Assembly: GCA_963849305.1 (NCBI GenBank)
Contig: CAWKGV010000007.1
Coordinates: 228,537 to 292,536 of the forward strand
Length of the DNA stretch: 64,000 nt
Source: CAWKGV01 sp963849305
GTDB taxonomy: Bacteria > Pseudomonadota > Alphaproteobacteria > Acetobacterales > Acetobacteraceae
Direction of reading: 5' to 3'
How positions within the stretch are numbered: position 1 is the stretch's first letter; each line of letters begins with the position of its first letter. A model generated the notes under the pieces. It did no database searches. It had not been told where the DNA came from and saw only the letters and a list, made by a program, of their open reading frames with translations. Below, piece after piece: positions 1 through 8,416 of this stretch. Position numbers and translations under genes: made by a program.

Positions 1-191
1 AAATTGGCGGCGCACCAGTAGGTCGGCAGGCGGAAGCGGACGTGGACGTGCCCCGCATCCACATCCACCGCGGTGACGAAGCCAAGATCAGTGACCGGCT
101 CGTCGAGTTCAGGATCGGTCACGCGATCCAGCCTGGCTCTAACGTCCCGCTGCCGCGTGGCTGCCAGCGTTTCGGCGGCCACCGTGCTCAC
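1..191 (-). CDS. Fe-S/metal-sulfur cluster assembly protein (DUF59/MIP18-like), partial
   Basis: An open frame runs off the left edge from a GTG at 189-191. The GTG overlaps the stop of the upstream amidohydrolase by two bases (GTGA), a typical sign of translational coupling. The visible 63 residues contain TDPELDEPVTDLGFV, the hallmark of the DUF59/MIP18/PaaD-like family that takes part in Fe-S cluster assembly or metal loading. Known propane monooxygenase clusters carry such a gene after the amidohydrolase, so a role in maturing the di-iron hydroxylase or the reductase Fe-S centre is likely, but this is inferred from context. The C-terminus lies outside the window. Confidence 0.72.
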   Translation of the reverse strand, partial: MSTVAAETLAATRQRDVRARLDRVTDPELDEPVTDLGFVTAVDVDAGHVHVRFRLPTYWCAAN

Positions 192-1207
192 TCCGCGGCA
201 ACCGTTTCTTGCTGGCGCAACTTCATCTTCTGCTGCTCCAAATCAATGCCATACAGTTTGGCGGCGTTCAGGCCGAGGATCTTCTTCTTGGCCTCCAAGG
301 TCAGGTTGGTGCCGGTCTCGCGCTTGACTTCATCCGGCAGCTCGAATGCCATGAATTTCTCCACGATCCATTTCGGCTTCCAGATAGCGTAATCGCTGGC
401 GAACAGCAGCCGGTCCTCGCCGAGCCAGAACAGCAGCTCTGAGATGATGTGCGCGAAGTAACCTGGGCGGCTGTGGATGAACGGGATCGCAACCGCTAGC
501 CCGCCATAGACATTCGGCTCCTGCACTCCGATCCAGCAGAAATCGTCTAGGCGCGGCAACCCGCAGTGCTCGACGATGAAATTGAGGTTTGGGAAGCTGG
601 TCGCCGCGTCGTCAATATCCGCGACATCGAACGCGTCGCGGTTAAGCGGCAGGATCGTCGGGCCCTTGTGGACGTGGATGTTCTTGATGCCGAGCTTCTC
701 GGCATGGGCGAGGTATCGCTGCGCCCACGGGTCGGAGAGCTTGTAGCCTTTGCTATCGCCGCGCCACTCGGCTGTGTAGAGTTTGACGCCCTTGAGCTTA
801 TAGGTTTCGGCCAGCTCAGTAAGCGCATCTAGCCCGCCCTCGCCGTCGCGTGGGTCGAAGGCGCCGTTCAGGACGAAGCGATCAGGATATTTCTTCTTGA
901 GCGCGGAGTTTCGCTCGGTGGTGTTGAAGCCATTCTTGTAGAAGTCAGTCAGGTACGTGGGCTGGAAGATCGCCATATCATCCGGGCCGTCCACGAACAG
1001 ATCCTGGTACATGGTGTCAGCCGAGTACTTGTAGAACTTGTCACGCTCCCACAGCTCCTCCTTCGGGCTGAGCGCGGTGTGGTAGCCGTAGAAGCACGAG
1101 ATGAACTGCTCGCCATGCACGTTGAGCTGGTTCTCGCGCGAGCCATCCCAAAAATGGACATGGCCGTCGATGATGAAGATTTCCTCGCCGTCCTTGGTCT
1201 TGTACAT
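188..1207 (-). CDS. Amidohydrolase-family protein of the propane monooxygenase cluster
   Basis: This 339-residue protein starts at the ATG ending at 1207. It belongs to the amidohydrolase (TIM-barrel, Amidohydro_2) superfamily: an N-terminal metal-binding DGHVHFWDG motif at about residue 14, a mid-protein NIHVHKGP, then VEHCGLPRLDD, and a late FASDYAIWKP carrying the probable catalytic Asp. It lies 86 bp downstream of the coupling-protein gene on the same strand and overlaps the next gene by GTGA, so it is probably part of the prm operon. Homologues are conserved in group 5 soluble di-iron monooxygenase loci, where the exact reaction is not settled. No signal peptide is visible. The frame is intact. 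Confidence 0.85.
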   Translation of the reverse strand: MYKTKDGEEIFIIDGHVHFWDGSRENQLNVHGEQFISCFYGYHTALSPKEELWERDKFYKYSADTMYQDLFVDGPDDMAIFQPTYLTDFYKNGFNTTERNSALKKKYPDRFVLNGAFDPRDGEGGLDALTELAETYKLKGVKLYTAEWRGDSKGYKLSDPWAQRYLAHAEKLGIKNIHVHKGPTILPLNRDAFDVADIDDAATSFPNLNFIVEHCGLPRLDDFCWIGVQEPNVYGGLAVAIPFIHSRPGYFAHIISELLFWLGEDRLLFASDYAIWKPKWIVEKFMAFELPDEVKRETGTNLTLEAKKKILGLNAAKLYGIDLEQQKMKLRQQETVAAE

Positions 1208-1293
1208 TGCCGAGAGTTCCTCGTCGTCGCGTTCTCAAGTGCTGGCCGCAGACCCAGTGCGGGCCGCCCGATCGGCAGGCGGCGCCGAGGGTT

Positions 1294-1644
1294 TTACTCG
1301 TATTCCATCGCGTCTTCCATGTTGCCAAACAGCGTCACGGTGCTGTCGTCCACCATCACCATCCGCCCGTAATGGGTCGAGGTCGATACCTCGAACAAAT
1401 GCGGCGTCATCTCGCGGCCGATCGCTTCTCCGATCTCATCCATCTTGAACTCAATCTTACCCTCGCCGTCGATGCGGATCATCGCCGGGAGGTATGTCAC
1501 CCGGATTCCGGGTTTGCTCGCCATCAGCTCGGCGATAGCGCGGGAGTCGACGCTGTCGCTCATGGTGATGCCGCACTGGTGCGACACTGTGTTCTCGAAG
1601 CGGACATCCTTCATCGACTTGAAGATGCTTTGGGCTTCCGACAT
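1294..1644 (-). CDS. prmD: Monooxygenase coupling (regulatory) protein, MmoB/DmpM family
   Basis: A 116-residue protein of the usual size for the cofactor-less MmoB/DmpM effector family, which binds the hydroxylase and tunes access of substrate and oxygen to the di-iron site. It has the family-like features SDSVDSRAIAELMASKPGIRV in mid-protein and a C-terminal segment ending in FGNMEDAMEYE. It follows the small hydroxylase subunit by 46 bp on the same strand, the expected place in an A(large)-B(reductase)-C(small)-D(coupling) operon. The identification rests on family resemblance and position together; the frame is intact. Confidence 0.88.
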   Translation of the reverse strand: MSEAQSIFKSMKDVRFENTVSHQCGITMSDSVDSRAIAELMASKPGIRVTYLPAMIRIDGEGKIEFKMDEIGEAIGREMTPHLFEVSTSTHYGRMVMVDDSTVTLFGNMEDAMEYE

Positions 1645-1690
1645 ATGTGAACTTCCTTCGCTGCGCCACGGTCTGGCGTTTCCTACACGG

Positions 1691-2776
1691 TCAGCCGCCG
1701 ATCACCGGGCGGACGTCGATGCCGATCTCGGAGCCGATCGCGCGCAGCCGGTTATGGGCCTGCTCCATCGCGTCGGTGTACTGCGCCACTTTCACGCGTG
1801 GCAATGACCAGATCGGTTGCAGGTTGGCCGCAGCCTCGTTGGCGAGCTTGCCGTGCTGGCCCAGCCATCTGCTGAACAGCGCGTGGTTATGTTGGCCATG
1901 CTGCTCGTCGGTCACAAGCATGTGGAACAGCTCGACCGTGTTCGCCAGGTTGCGCTCATAATCGCCCTCGGCCGCCGATACGACGGTCGGCGTCATGAAG
2001 TCGTTCTGTGCCGCCGCCATCTGCATCACGAACCCGCTGCGGACCAGCTCACCCACCAGAGGCTCGAAGACGACGTTCACCGTGAAATACTGCTCGAGGT
2101 AATCGGTCGCGCCCATGATCGCTTCAACCGCCTTGCGCGCCCCTTGCCAGATCGGATCCTCGAGCCAATGCTTCTTGCCGGCCTCGATGTCGAATTTCTC
2201 AAGGTCGAGGCCGATTTCGCCGAGATAAAGCGTAAGATCCTGGGCGAAGCGCAGCTTGTAGGACGAATTGGTCAGGATCACGTTGTTGATCATCTGGGTG
2301 TAACCGTAGCGCTGGGCCTGCATGGTCGAGGTGCCCAGGCCGAACTCGGCGTGCTTGAAGGCACCGAGATGGTCTTGCAGGATCTTTACCCAGGCCGGAT
2401 CGAAGCGACGCGGCGCGCCGGAGCGGCGGCCCGCGTTGATCACGGTTTGCAGCATTCCCTCGATCGTGGATTGCCGCTGGTAATGGGTCTTCTCCCATTC
2501 CTGATCGACCGCGCGAAATTTGTGCCAGTTGGAGCTTTTCGCCTGGGTCCAGGTCTCTGAATAGGTCGGCGTGCCGTCGGAGAAGGAGATGATCCAGTCC
2601 TGGAGCAGATAACGCTTCGGGTCCGGCTGGACGTCAACCGTGACATCCTCGTAGTGGGTCGCCTTGCGGCCCTTAGGCTCAAAGTAGTTGAACTTGCGGC
2701 TGTCCCAGTCAGCGAACTTCGCGGCCCCTGCGGCACCGGATTTTACTGGGGCATTCTGCTCTTGGGTCGCGCTCAT
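1691..2776 (-). CDS. prmC: Propane/alkane monooxygenase hydroxylase, small (beta) subunit
   Basis: This 361-residue protein is of ferritin-like beta-subunit type: helical, acidic and without its own EXXH pair. Typical segments are RKFNYFEPKGRKATHYEDVT near residue 27 and the later TVNVVFEPLVGELVRSGFV. In soluble di-iron monooxygenases this subunit forms the structural partner of the large subunit in an alpha2beta2 or alpha2beta2gamma2 hydroxylase. It lies between the reductase (37 bp upstream) and the coupling protein (46 bp downstream), and this order is that of prmABCD and thmADBC clusters. The start ATG ending at 2776 lies downstream of a GGGAAAG-type ribosome site. No frameshift is seen. 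Confidence 0.9.
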   Translation of the reverse strand: MSATQEQNAPVKSGAAGAAKFADWDSRKFNYFEPKGRKATHYEDVTVDVQPDPKRYLLQDWIISFSDGTPTYSETWTQAKSSNWHKFRAVDQEWEKTHYQRQSTIEGMLQTVINAGRRSGAPRRFDPAWVKILQDHLGAFKHAEFGLGTSTMQAQRYGYTQMINNVILTNSSYKLRFAQDLTLYLGEIGLDLEKFDIEAGKKHWLEDPIWQGARKAVEAIMGATDYLEQYFTVNVVFEPLVGELVRSGFVMQMAAAQNDFMTPTVVSAAEGDYERNLANTVELFHMLVTDEQHGQHNHALFSRWLGQHGKLANEAAANLQPIWSLPRVKVAQYTDAMEQAHNRLRAIGSEIGIDVRPVIGG

Positions 2777-2813
2777 CGTCTCGGACTTTCCCTCGGGTGG
2801 ATGTTGCTAGGCG

Positions 2814-3869
2814 TTATCTCGCAGCCTGGGTGAACTTATCGAAGTGGATGTGCTCCGGCTCCAGCCCGAGCACGTGCAGCACAGGCACACCGCATCGATC
2901 ATCGGCGGCGGACCGCAAGCGTAGGCGTCGATCTCGCCCTCAAGCGGCGACGCGCGCAGCAAACGGGTCGCCACGTCATGGACCAAGCCGGTCTCGCCCA
3001 CCCAATCCTCCCCCCCGTCATGATGCGACAGAACGGAGATGAAGCGGAAGTCGGGCAGTTGCTCCTCCAGCGCCTTGAAGGCATCGAGATAGAACAGGTC
3101 GCGCACACTGCGCGCGCCGTAGAAGAAGCGGATCGGCCGCTGCTCGCCGCTGCGCAGATGGTCCTGCAAGATCGACCAGAGCGGCGACATCCCGGACCCG
3201 CCGCCGGGATCAGCAGCATCGGGCCAGGCCGGCCCTCGCGACGAAAGCAAGTGCCGTACGGACCCTTCACCCGCAGACTATCGCCCGGCTTTAGCGCGCC
3301 CTCCAGGCGCGAAGAAAACGCGCCATCCGGGTAACGCTTGATGATGAAATCGAGGCTGGTGCCACCCTCCGGCGGGTTCGCCATCGAGAACGAGCGGGTA
3401 ATCCCCCCTCCGAGCCGGTGCTGTCCGGGATGGTGATGTCCACGTACTGCCCCGCCCAGAAGCGCAGCGGCGCGTCGATCGCGAGGCGCAGCAGGCTGAT
3501 GTCGTGAGTCAGCGGCTCAATGCTCGTCAACTCCGCCGCGTATTGCTTGACCGGGATCGACCGGCTCAGCAGATCCTCGTCGTAGTTCAGCAACTCGACA
3601 ACGAGATCGCTATAGGCGTACGTGCAACAAAGCAGGATGTGATCGGTCTCGCGCTCGTAATCGGCCAGCGCGAAGGTCGAGTACTTGCCTAGCTCGATAT
3701 CGCCTTCCAGCAAGCGGGACTTGCAACTGCTGCATTGGCCCTCCTTGCAGCCGTGCATCACCGAAATTCCCTGGCGGAACGCGGCTTCCAGGACCGTCTC
3801 GCCGTCCTCAACGTCCATTTCAACGCCGACCGGCTCGAAGCGTACGGTGTAGGTCTGTCCGTCGGCCAT
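2814..3869 (-). CDS. prmB: Monooxygenase reductase (2Fe-2S ferredoxin plus FAD/NADH domains), frameshifted
   Basis: The gene starts at ATG 3867-3869 behind AGGGAG and should encode about 350 residues. The N-terminal plant-type ferredoxin domain shows the Cys cluster HGCKEGQCSSCKSRLLEG and the fourth Cys in ILLCCTY. It is followed by an FAD-binding part (RFWAGQYVDITIP), a flavin segment (IIKRYPDGAFSSRLEG), and an NAD-binding part (FFYGARSVRDLFYLD, ACGPPPMIDAV), ending EPEHIHFDKFTQAAR. The three parts lie in different frames, with single-base shifts near 3400, 3200 and 2885. These may be assembly errors, since the residue content is otherwise well preserved. The protein would carry electrons from NADH to the hydroxylase. 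An IS5-family element ends directly upstream of the ribosome site. Confidence 0.85.
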
Positions 3870-3886
3870 TCGGCCCGTCTCCCTAA

Positions 3887-5061
3887 GGACACTCTGATCA
3901 AGGAGTAACCGGGCCGGCTCGGTCGAGAAAAGGAACGACAGCAACCAAATTGCGCTTGGAGTTGGGTTTTTACGACGATTTGGCCTCCCTCGCCGGCGGC
4001 AGGGCGCCATTTTGGGCGCAGGTCTCCCGTCAGGCGCGCACCAGCACCTTGCGAGCGAGATGAAGGTTGGCCAGTCCACAAGTCACGAACAGCCGGTGGG
4101 CGTTCTTGTCCAGCCCACGATAGCGCACTTTCACAAAGCCAAACACACGCTTGATCACGCCGATGCTGTGCTCGACCTTGGCTCGCACCGTCGATTTGGT
4201 GCGGTTGCGTGCCTTCTCCGCCTCATCGACCACGCCACGATGCCGATAGCGCCGGTTGGTGAAGTCTTGCGCGTGCGGCGCATGCTCGCGGATCACCTCG
4301 CGTTGGCCGCGATAGGCCTGGTCACCCCACACCCGCGTTTCCTCGCCGTGCAGCAGATCACCAAGCACCGCCGCATCATGCACATTCGCCGCGGTGGCAA
4401 CCACGGAATGGATCAGCTTGGTTTTGCTATCCACCCCGAGATGCGCCTTCATGCCAAAATACCACTGCTGGCCCTTTCTGGTCTGATGCATCTCGGGATC
4501 GCGCTGCTTGGACGCGTTCTTGGTCGAACTCGGGGCGCTGATAATGGTCGCGTCGACGATTGTGCCAGTGCCCACCTTCAATCCTCGGTTCTCGAGATGT
4601 TCATTGACAGTCTCGAGTATCCGCTTGCCGAGTTCGTGCTTCTCCAGCAGGTGGCGGAATTTGCACACCGTGGTCTCGTCCGGTGCCGGCTCCCGACCGA
4701 GATCGATGCCGGCGAACTGCCGCATCGAGGCTGAATCATACAGCGCCTCCTCCACCGCCGGATCCGAGAGGTTGAACCAGAGCTGCAGGAAGTAAATGCG
4801 CACCATGCGCTCAAGGCCGATCGGCGGACGGCCGTGGCCTGGCTTCGGATAGACCGGCTCGATCAGCCGGCAGAGGTCCTGCCACGGCACAACGCGGTCC
4901 ATCTCGGCAAGGAACGCGGCGCGACGCGTGGTTTTGCTGTAGCGCTCGAAGTTGACGCTCGCCAGAGTTGCTTGCCGCATATCGGCCCCGCACGAAATCC
5001 GCAGAACCCGCCCTACAGGCTGTTCCGTGACCGTGTCGAGAGCGGCTTTTTCAGAGTGTCC
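3887..5061 (-). mobile_element. IS5-family insertion sequence, copy 1 (complete)
   Basis: This is a 1175-bp element with terminal inverted repeats GGACACTCTGA at both ends (3887-3897 and, as the complement, 5051-5061). It is flanked by a direct target duplication CTAA (3883-3886 and 5062-5065), which fits the YTAR target of the IS5 group. It carries one intact transposase on the minus strand. It inserted between prmA and prmB, leaving the prmB ribosome site and start codon intact. Transcription from prmA into prmBCD would have to read through the element, which lies in the same orientation as the operon. Confidence 0.93.
4030..4980 (-). CDS. IS5-family DDE transposase
   Basis: A 316-residue intact transposase of the IS5 group. 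The N-terminal part carries an IS5-type helical domain (FERYSKTTRRAAFLAEMDRV), followed by the DDE catalytic core: first Asp in TIVDATIISAPSS, second Asp in VWGDQAYRG, and the Glu in RAKVEHSIGVIKRVFGFVKV. It fills most of the 3887-5061 element. The coding frame on the other side stays open to the element end, so short fused frames enter the neighbouring gene. Near-identical sequence occurs at 6893-7834 in degenerate form. Confidence 0.95.
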   Translation of the reverse strand: MRQATLASVNFERYSKTTRRAAFLAEMDRVVPWQDLCRLIEPVYPKPGHGRPPIGLERMVRIYFLQLWFNLSDPAVEEALYDSASMRQFAGIDLGREPAPDETTVCKFRHLLEKHELGKRILETVNEHLENRGLKVGTGTIVDATIISAPSSTKNASKQRDPEMHQTRKGQQWYFGMKAHLGVDSKTKLIHSVVATAANVHDAAVLGDLLHGEETRVWGDQAYRGQREVIREHAPHAQDFTNRRYRHRGVVDEAEKARNRTKSTVRAKVEHSIGVIKRVFGFVKVRYRGLDKNAHRLFVTCGLANLHLARKVLVRA

Positions 5062-5071
5062 CTAAGGGGCA

Positions 5072-5100
5072 CCGGGAGCCGGCAATGCGCCGGCTCCCGG
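5072..5100 (-). promoter_or_regulatory. Strong 12-bp hairpin between prmA and prmB
   Basis: A perfect 12-bp inverted repeat (CCGGGAGCCGGC at 5072-5083 with its complement at 5089-5100) encloses a 5-base loop. It lies 10 bp downstream of the prmA stop codon on the transcribed strand and just before the IS5 insertion. No T-tract follows, so it looks more like an mRNA 3'-end stabiliser or attenuator than a full intrinsic terminator. Such an element could keep the hydroxylase large-subunit message more abundant than the reductase message; this is inference. Confidence 0.6.
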
Positions 5101-5110
5101 AGGTCTCAAG

Positions 5111-6766
5111 TCAATTGATCGCGTTGATCGTGCAGCCCTTGCGGTACTCCGCGACATGCTTGTCGCGCTGCTCGGGCGTCATCGCGCGGATGATCTCGAG
5201 CGGGCTGTTCAGCGTGTATGGCCGCATGTGATCGAGTGTCCACATTTCCTTGTCCTCGAAGCGGAGATGCGGCTGGGCGGTCATGGTTTTGCCGTCGCTG
5301 CGCACGAATCCAAGATCCTTGACGCAATCGGCCATGTTCCAGCCGTGGTAGCACACCTCCCACTCGCGCCGGCCGCTGAAGCGGCCCATGGCGGGCGTCG
5401 GCCGTCCCTGGTACTCCGCTCCGAACGCCACCTTGTGTGTCCAGCGGCACTCCTCGGAGCAGTACGTGTAGAGCTTGCCGTCCACTTCATCGACGCAGAA
5501 CTCGTCGCGGATCAGGCAGGGAACCATGCAGCTCCAGCAGCGGTGCGGATAGACGTATCCCACCTCCTCGGCGAACAGGATCGGCTTCTCGCCCTTGTGG
5601 CTGAGCTTCTCGTACCACTTCCAGAAGTTGCCGAACTGGGCGTACCAGCCGGGATATTTGTGCTCGAACCATTCGAAGTCGCGCTCGACCATCGAGTCGA
5701 TGCGCCAGAAATTGGCCGACCAGCCGACCGCGAAGAACTGCGCCGTGAGATGGACGTAATTCTTTTTGACGATCCGATCCCAGGCATGGGCCACGTCGTC
5801 GTGGTGGATCTTAACGCCATATTTCTCCAGCGGCAGCATGTAGGTGCGATAGTAGTCCTCGTAAATCCAGCGGTGCCACAGCTCGGCGTAGGACTCCTTC
5901 TTCTTGTCGCGGTTGGTGGTGCCGTACTCGATGAAGGTGCCAATCGCGGCATCGACGATCGCATGGTTCTGCCAAAACGCATACTTCAGGTCGCGCTCCA
6001 GCAGCAGGTGGTTGTCCGGCTCCTTCAGCATCGACATCAACATGGAATGGCCGTTGCCGATATGGCGGCTCTCGTCGGACTGCACCGAGAGGAACACGGT
6101 CGGCAGCGCGTAGTCGCCGTTGCGCGCGGCCTCCGACGGCATGGCCACGAACAGCGTGTTGGTAAACGCCGTCTCGGCAACGATGGTCAGGTAAATGCTG
6201 GCGGCCGTAATGGCGTCACCGGTCAGGAAGCCCTCGACGAATTGCCGGCCGATGGTGCTGGCATAGCACTTGCCGAACGCCGCCTCGGTGATATCGAATC
6301 CCGCCGGATCGATATAGTTCTCCATGTACCATTTCTTCAGGTTCATCTGGATGGTCGAGTGCCGGAACTCATCGACCATCTGCATGGTGAACCCGGTGCG
6401 TAGCTCTTCTCCCGGTGTCAGCCGCGCCACCATCGCCATCGAGCGGGCCGCCGAGATCTCGGGGAACGGGATGATCGCCAGGAACAGCTTCATCCACTCG
6501 ATCCAGCGTGGCTCGACGTTGCGGAACATGTCACCGCGCAGCGCGGCGTCGAGCGCACCACAGACGCGATTGTCCTTTTCCTCCTGCATCGGGAAATAGG
6601 ATCGCAGGACCTGCTTCATCGGGTCGCGGGGCGCCTTGGTGATCTTATAGTCGGTCGGGAAGGTGTTCGCTTCCTGCACATAGCTCGGCATCCAGCCGAG
6701 ATCGGCCACGCGGCGTGCGGCCTCCGTTATGTTGATCCCGCGCTGGGCGGTGATCTTGGTGAGGTC
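5111..6766 (-). CDS. prmA: Propane/alkane monooxygenase hydroxylase, large (alpha) subunit, 5' end displaced
   Basis: About 551 residues of the catalytic alpha subunit of a group 5 type soluble di-iron monooxygenase. The two iron-binding E-x-x-H signatures are clear: VDEFRHSTIQ (about 6360-6390) and QSDESRHIGNG (about 6055-6085), the pair expected for the carboxylate-bridged di-iron site. A cysteine-bearing segment HRCWSCMVPCLIRDEF and the C-terminal GKTMTAQPHLRFEDKEMWTL also fit PrmA. The recognisable sequence begins with LTKITAQRGINITEAARR. Upstream of that, at 6767, the DNA changes abruptly into a degenerate IS5 copy, and the open frame simply continues into IS sequence up to an ATG at 6874. 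That chimeric N-terminus is not credible as the native start; a likely native start lies at 7885. Confidence 0.92.
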   Translation of the reverse strand, partial: DLTKITAQRGINITEAARRVADLGWMPSYVQEANTFPTDYKITKAPRDPMKQVLRSYFPMQEEKDNRVCGALDAALRGDMFRNVEPRWIEWMKLFLAIIPFPEISAARSMAMVARLTPGEELRTGFTMQMVDEFRHSTIQMNLKKWYMENYIDPAGFDITEAAFGKCYASTIGRQFVEGFLTGDAITAASIYLTIVAETAFTNTLFVAMPSEAARNGDYALPTVFLSVQSDESRHIGNGHSMLMSMLKEPDNHLLLERDLKYAFWQNHAIVDAAIGTFIEYGTTNRDKKKESYAELWHRWIYEDYYRTYMLPLEKYGVKIHHDDVAHAWDRIVKKNYVHLTAQFFAVGWSANFWRIDSMVERDFEWFEHKYPGWYAQFGNFWKWYEKLSHKGEKPILFAEEVGYVYPHRCWSCMVPCLIRDEFCVDEVDGKLYTYCSEECRWTHKVAFGAEYQGRPTPAMGRFSGRREWEVCYHGWNMADCVKDLGFVRSDGKTMTAQPHLRFEDKEMWTLDHMRPYTLNSPLEIIRAMTPEQRDKHVAEYRKGCTINAIN

Positions 6767-7865
6767 AGGAGTAACCGGGCCGGCTCGGTCGAGAAAAGGA
6801 ACGACAGCACCAAATTGCGCTTGGAGTTGGTTTTTACGACGATTTGGCCTCCCTCGCCGGCGGCAGGGCGCCATTTTGGGCGCAGTCTCCCGTCAGGCGC
6901 GCACCAGCACCTTGCGAGCGAGATGAAGGTTGGCCAGTCCACAAGTCACGAACAGCCGGTGGGCGTTCTTGTCCAGCCCACGATAGCGCACTTTCACAAA
7001 GCCAAACACACGCTTGATCACGCCGATGCTGTGCTCGACCTTGGCTCGCACCGTCGATTTGGTGCGGTTGCGTGCCTTCTCCGCCTCATCGACCACGCCA
7101 CGATGCCGATAGCGCGGTTGGTGAAGTCTTGCGCGTGCGGCGCATGCTCGCGGATCACCTCGCGTTGGCCGCGATAGGCCTGGTCACCCCACACCCGCGT
7201 TTCCTCGCCGTGCAGCAGATCACCAAGCACCGCCGCATCATGCACATTCGCCGCGGTGGCAACCACGGAATGGATCAGCTTGGTTTTGCTATCACCCGAG
7301 ATGCGCCTTCATGCCAAAATACCACTGCTGGCCCTTTCTGGTCTGATGCATCTCGGGATCGCGCTGCTTGGACGCGTTCTTGGTCGAACTCGGGGCGCTG
7401 ATAATGGTCGCGTCGACGATTGTGCCAGTGCCCACCTTCAATCCTCGGTTCTCGAGATGTTCATTGACAGTCTCGAGTATCCGCTTGCCGAGTTCGTGCT
7501 TCTCCAGCAGGTGGCGGAATTTGCACACCGTGGTCTCGTCCGGTGCCGGCTCCCGACCGAGATCGATGCCGGCGAACTGCCGCATCGAGGCTGATTATAC
7601 AGCGCCTCCTCCACCGCCGGATCCGAGAGGTTGAACCAGAGCTGCAGGAAGTAAATGCGCACCATGCGCTCAAGGCCGATCGGCGGACGGCCGTGGCCTG
7701 GCTTCGGATAGACCGGCTCGATCAGCCGGCAGAGGTCCGCACGGCACAACGCGGTCCATCTCGGCAAGGAACGCGGCGCGACGCGTGGTTTTGCTGTAGC
7801 GCTCGAAGTTGACGCTCGCCAGAGTGCGCCGCATATCGGCCCCGCACGAAACGCAGAAGCACAGG
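6767..7865 (-). mobile_element. IS5-family insertion sequence, copy 2 (degenerate, no ends)
   Basis: The sequence repeats copy 1 almost base for base but lacks about 14 bp at the left terminus and about 45 bp at the right. It therefore has neither terminal inverted repeat, and no target duplication is visible. Nearly all differences from copy 1 are deletions of 1-3 bases (near 6804, 6832, 6883, 7113, 7293, 7594, 7738 and 7826). That pattern suits low-quality consensus or a bad join better than natural decay. It separates the prmA reading frame (from 6766) from a plausible prmA start at 7885. Confidence 0.8.
6893..7834 (-). pseudogene. IS5 transposase, frameshifted copy
   Basis: Counterpart of the intact transposase at 4030-4980, interrupted by at least five small deletions that shift frame. 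The catalytic pieces IVDATIISAPSS and VWGDQAYRG and the region around AKVEHSIGVIKRV are all present but in different frames. It could not make an active transposase as written. Whether the gene is truly broken or the consensus is wrong cannot be decided from the sequence alone. Confidence 0.85.
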
Positions 7866-7885
7866 GCGTTTAAGCCATCAGCCAT
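7866..7885 (-). other. Probable native prmA start codon, detached
   Basis: An ATG at 7883-7885 (minus strand) follows AGGGGAG by about 9 bases and begins MADGLNAL, after which IS5-like sequence starts. It lies downstream of a sigma-54 promoter candidate and in the position where prmA should begin. Both junctions of IS copy 2 share CCTG. Joining the two sides there gives MADGLNAL followed by LTKITAQRG with a one-base frame offset, so the native protein may be only slightly longer than the visible prmA part. This is inference. Confidence 0.5.
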
Positions 7886-7937
7886 TGCGGTTTTCTCCCC
7901 TAAAGGATCGTATCAAGCGTCTCGGGCCTGGCAGCGT

Positions 7938-7952
7938 GCTCGCCCGGTGCCA
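7938..7952 (-). promoter_or_regulatory. Candidate sigma-54 promoter of the prm operon
   Basis: On the minus strand the sequence reads TGGCACCGGGCGAGC. It has the -24 TGGCAC, the invariant GG and GC, and the exact 10-base GG-to-GC spacing required by RpoN. The -12 element is GAGC rather than TTGC, so it is a moderate match. It lies about 55 bp upstream of the presumed prmA start at 7885. A sigma-54 activator gene lies in the same locus and upstream sites lie about 165-245 bp away. Confidence 0.6.
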
Positions 7953-8115
7953 GTCGTGAAGTGGGATGGGCGTTGCGGAGCAAAGCCGGCCCCCACGTCT
8001 GCGAACGGCTGGTGATCTTTGAGGGCATAAAGCGTGCCGAACTCGGCGTTTCCCAGAATTTTGGTGGATTCCCGTGCCTCTAAGGTTTGCAATCCGGGAT
8101 TGCTGTATTGCACCA

Positions 8116-8184
8116 TGTCTCATGCTGCATTGCATCATGTCCCATACCGAGACGGCGCGGTCGCGGTCTGTCCCAAGCTGAGAC
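8116..8184. promoter_or_regulatory. Cluster of three activator (enhancer) sites upstream of prmA
   Basis: Two near-identical imperfect palindromes, TGTCCCATACCGAGAC (8138-8153) and TGTCCCAAGCTGAGAC (8169-8184), are preceded by a related half site TGTCTCATGCTGCATT (8116-8131). Start-to-start distances are 22 and 31 bp, close to two and three helical turns, so all would face the same side of the DNA. A similar motif, TGTTTCATTCCGGAACA, lies upstream of adh. These are plausible binding sites of the Fis-type helix-turn-helix activator at 10820-12740. Confidence 0.6.
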
Positions 8185-8236
8185 GTGGAGCCGGACGCGG
8201 TCGCCCGCATCATCGGGGCGAGGCGGCCTCGGGCGC

Positions 8237-8416
8237 TCACGATGGCTCTCCGTCGGGGGGACGGCGGCCCAGCGGCTTGCCCTCGGCGATGAAGCGGGCG
8301 GCCAGGATCAAGACCCCCATGGCGAAATCGGCGCCGTGGGCCGCGATCATCTCCTCGGCCAGCTTCCCCACGCGTTCGAAATAGCGGTCCTTGGAGGCCT
8401 CCTCGTCACGGCTCAT
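8237..8416 (-). CDS. Conserved-looking 59-residue protein, unknown function
   Basis: A short gene starting at ATG 8414-8416, which overlaps the stop of the upstream WD40-like gene as ATGA, so the two are probably translationally coupled. The product is a small charged protein (MSRDEEASKDRYFERVGKLA at the start) with a hydrophobic helical middle (FAMGVLILAARFIAEG) and a polar tail. No family was recognised. Its place between the WD40-like gene and the prm promoter suggests it belongs to the adh-headed transcript. Confidence 0.65.
   Translation of the reverse strand: MSRDEEASKDRYFERVGKLAEEMIAAHGADFAMGVLILAARFIAEGKPLGRRPPDGEPS

Noticed and set aside
5156..6403. 415-residue plus-strand frame opposite prmA
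   Set aside because: Shadow of prmA codons; the monooxygenase motifs are on the minus strand.
7878..8240. 120-residue minus-strand frame in the prm promoter region
   Set aside because: It overlaps the sigma-54 element and the activator sites, has no ribosome site and no protein-like pattern.
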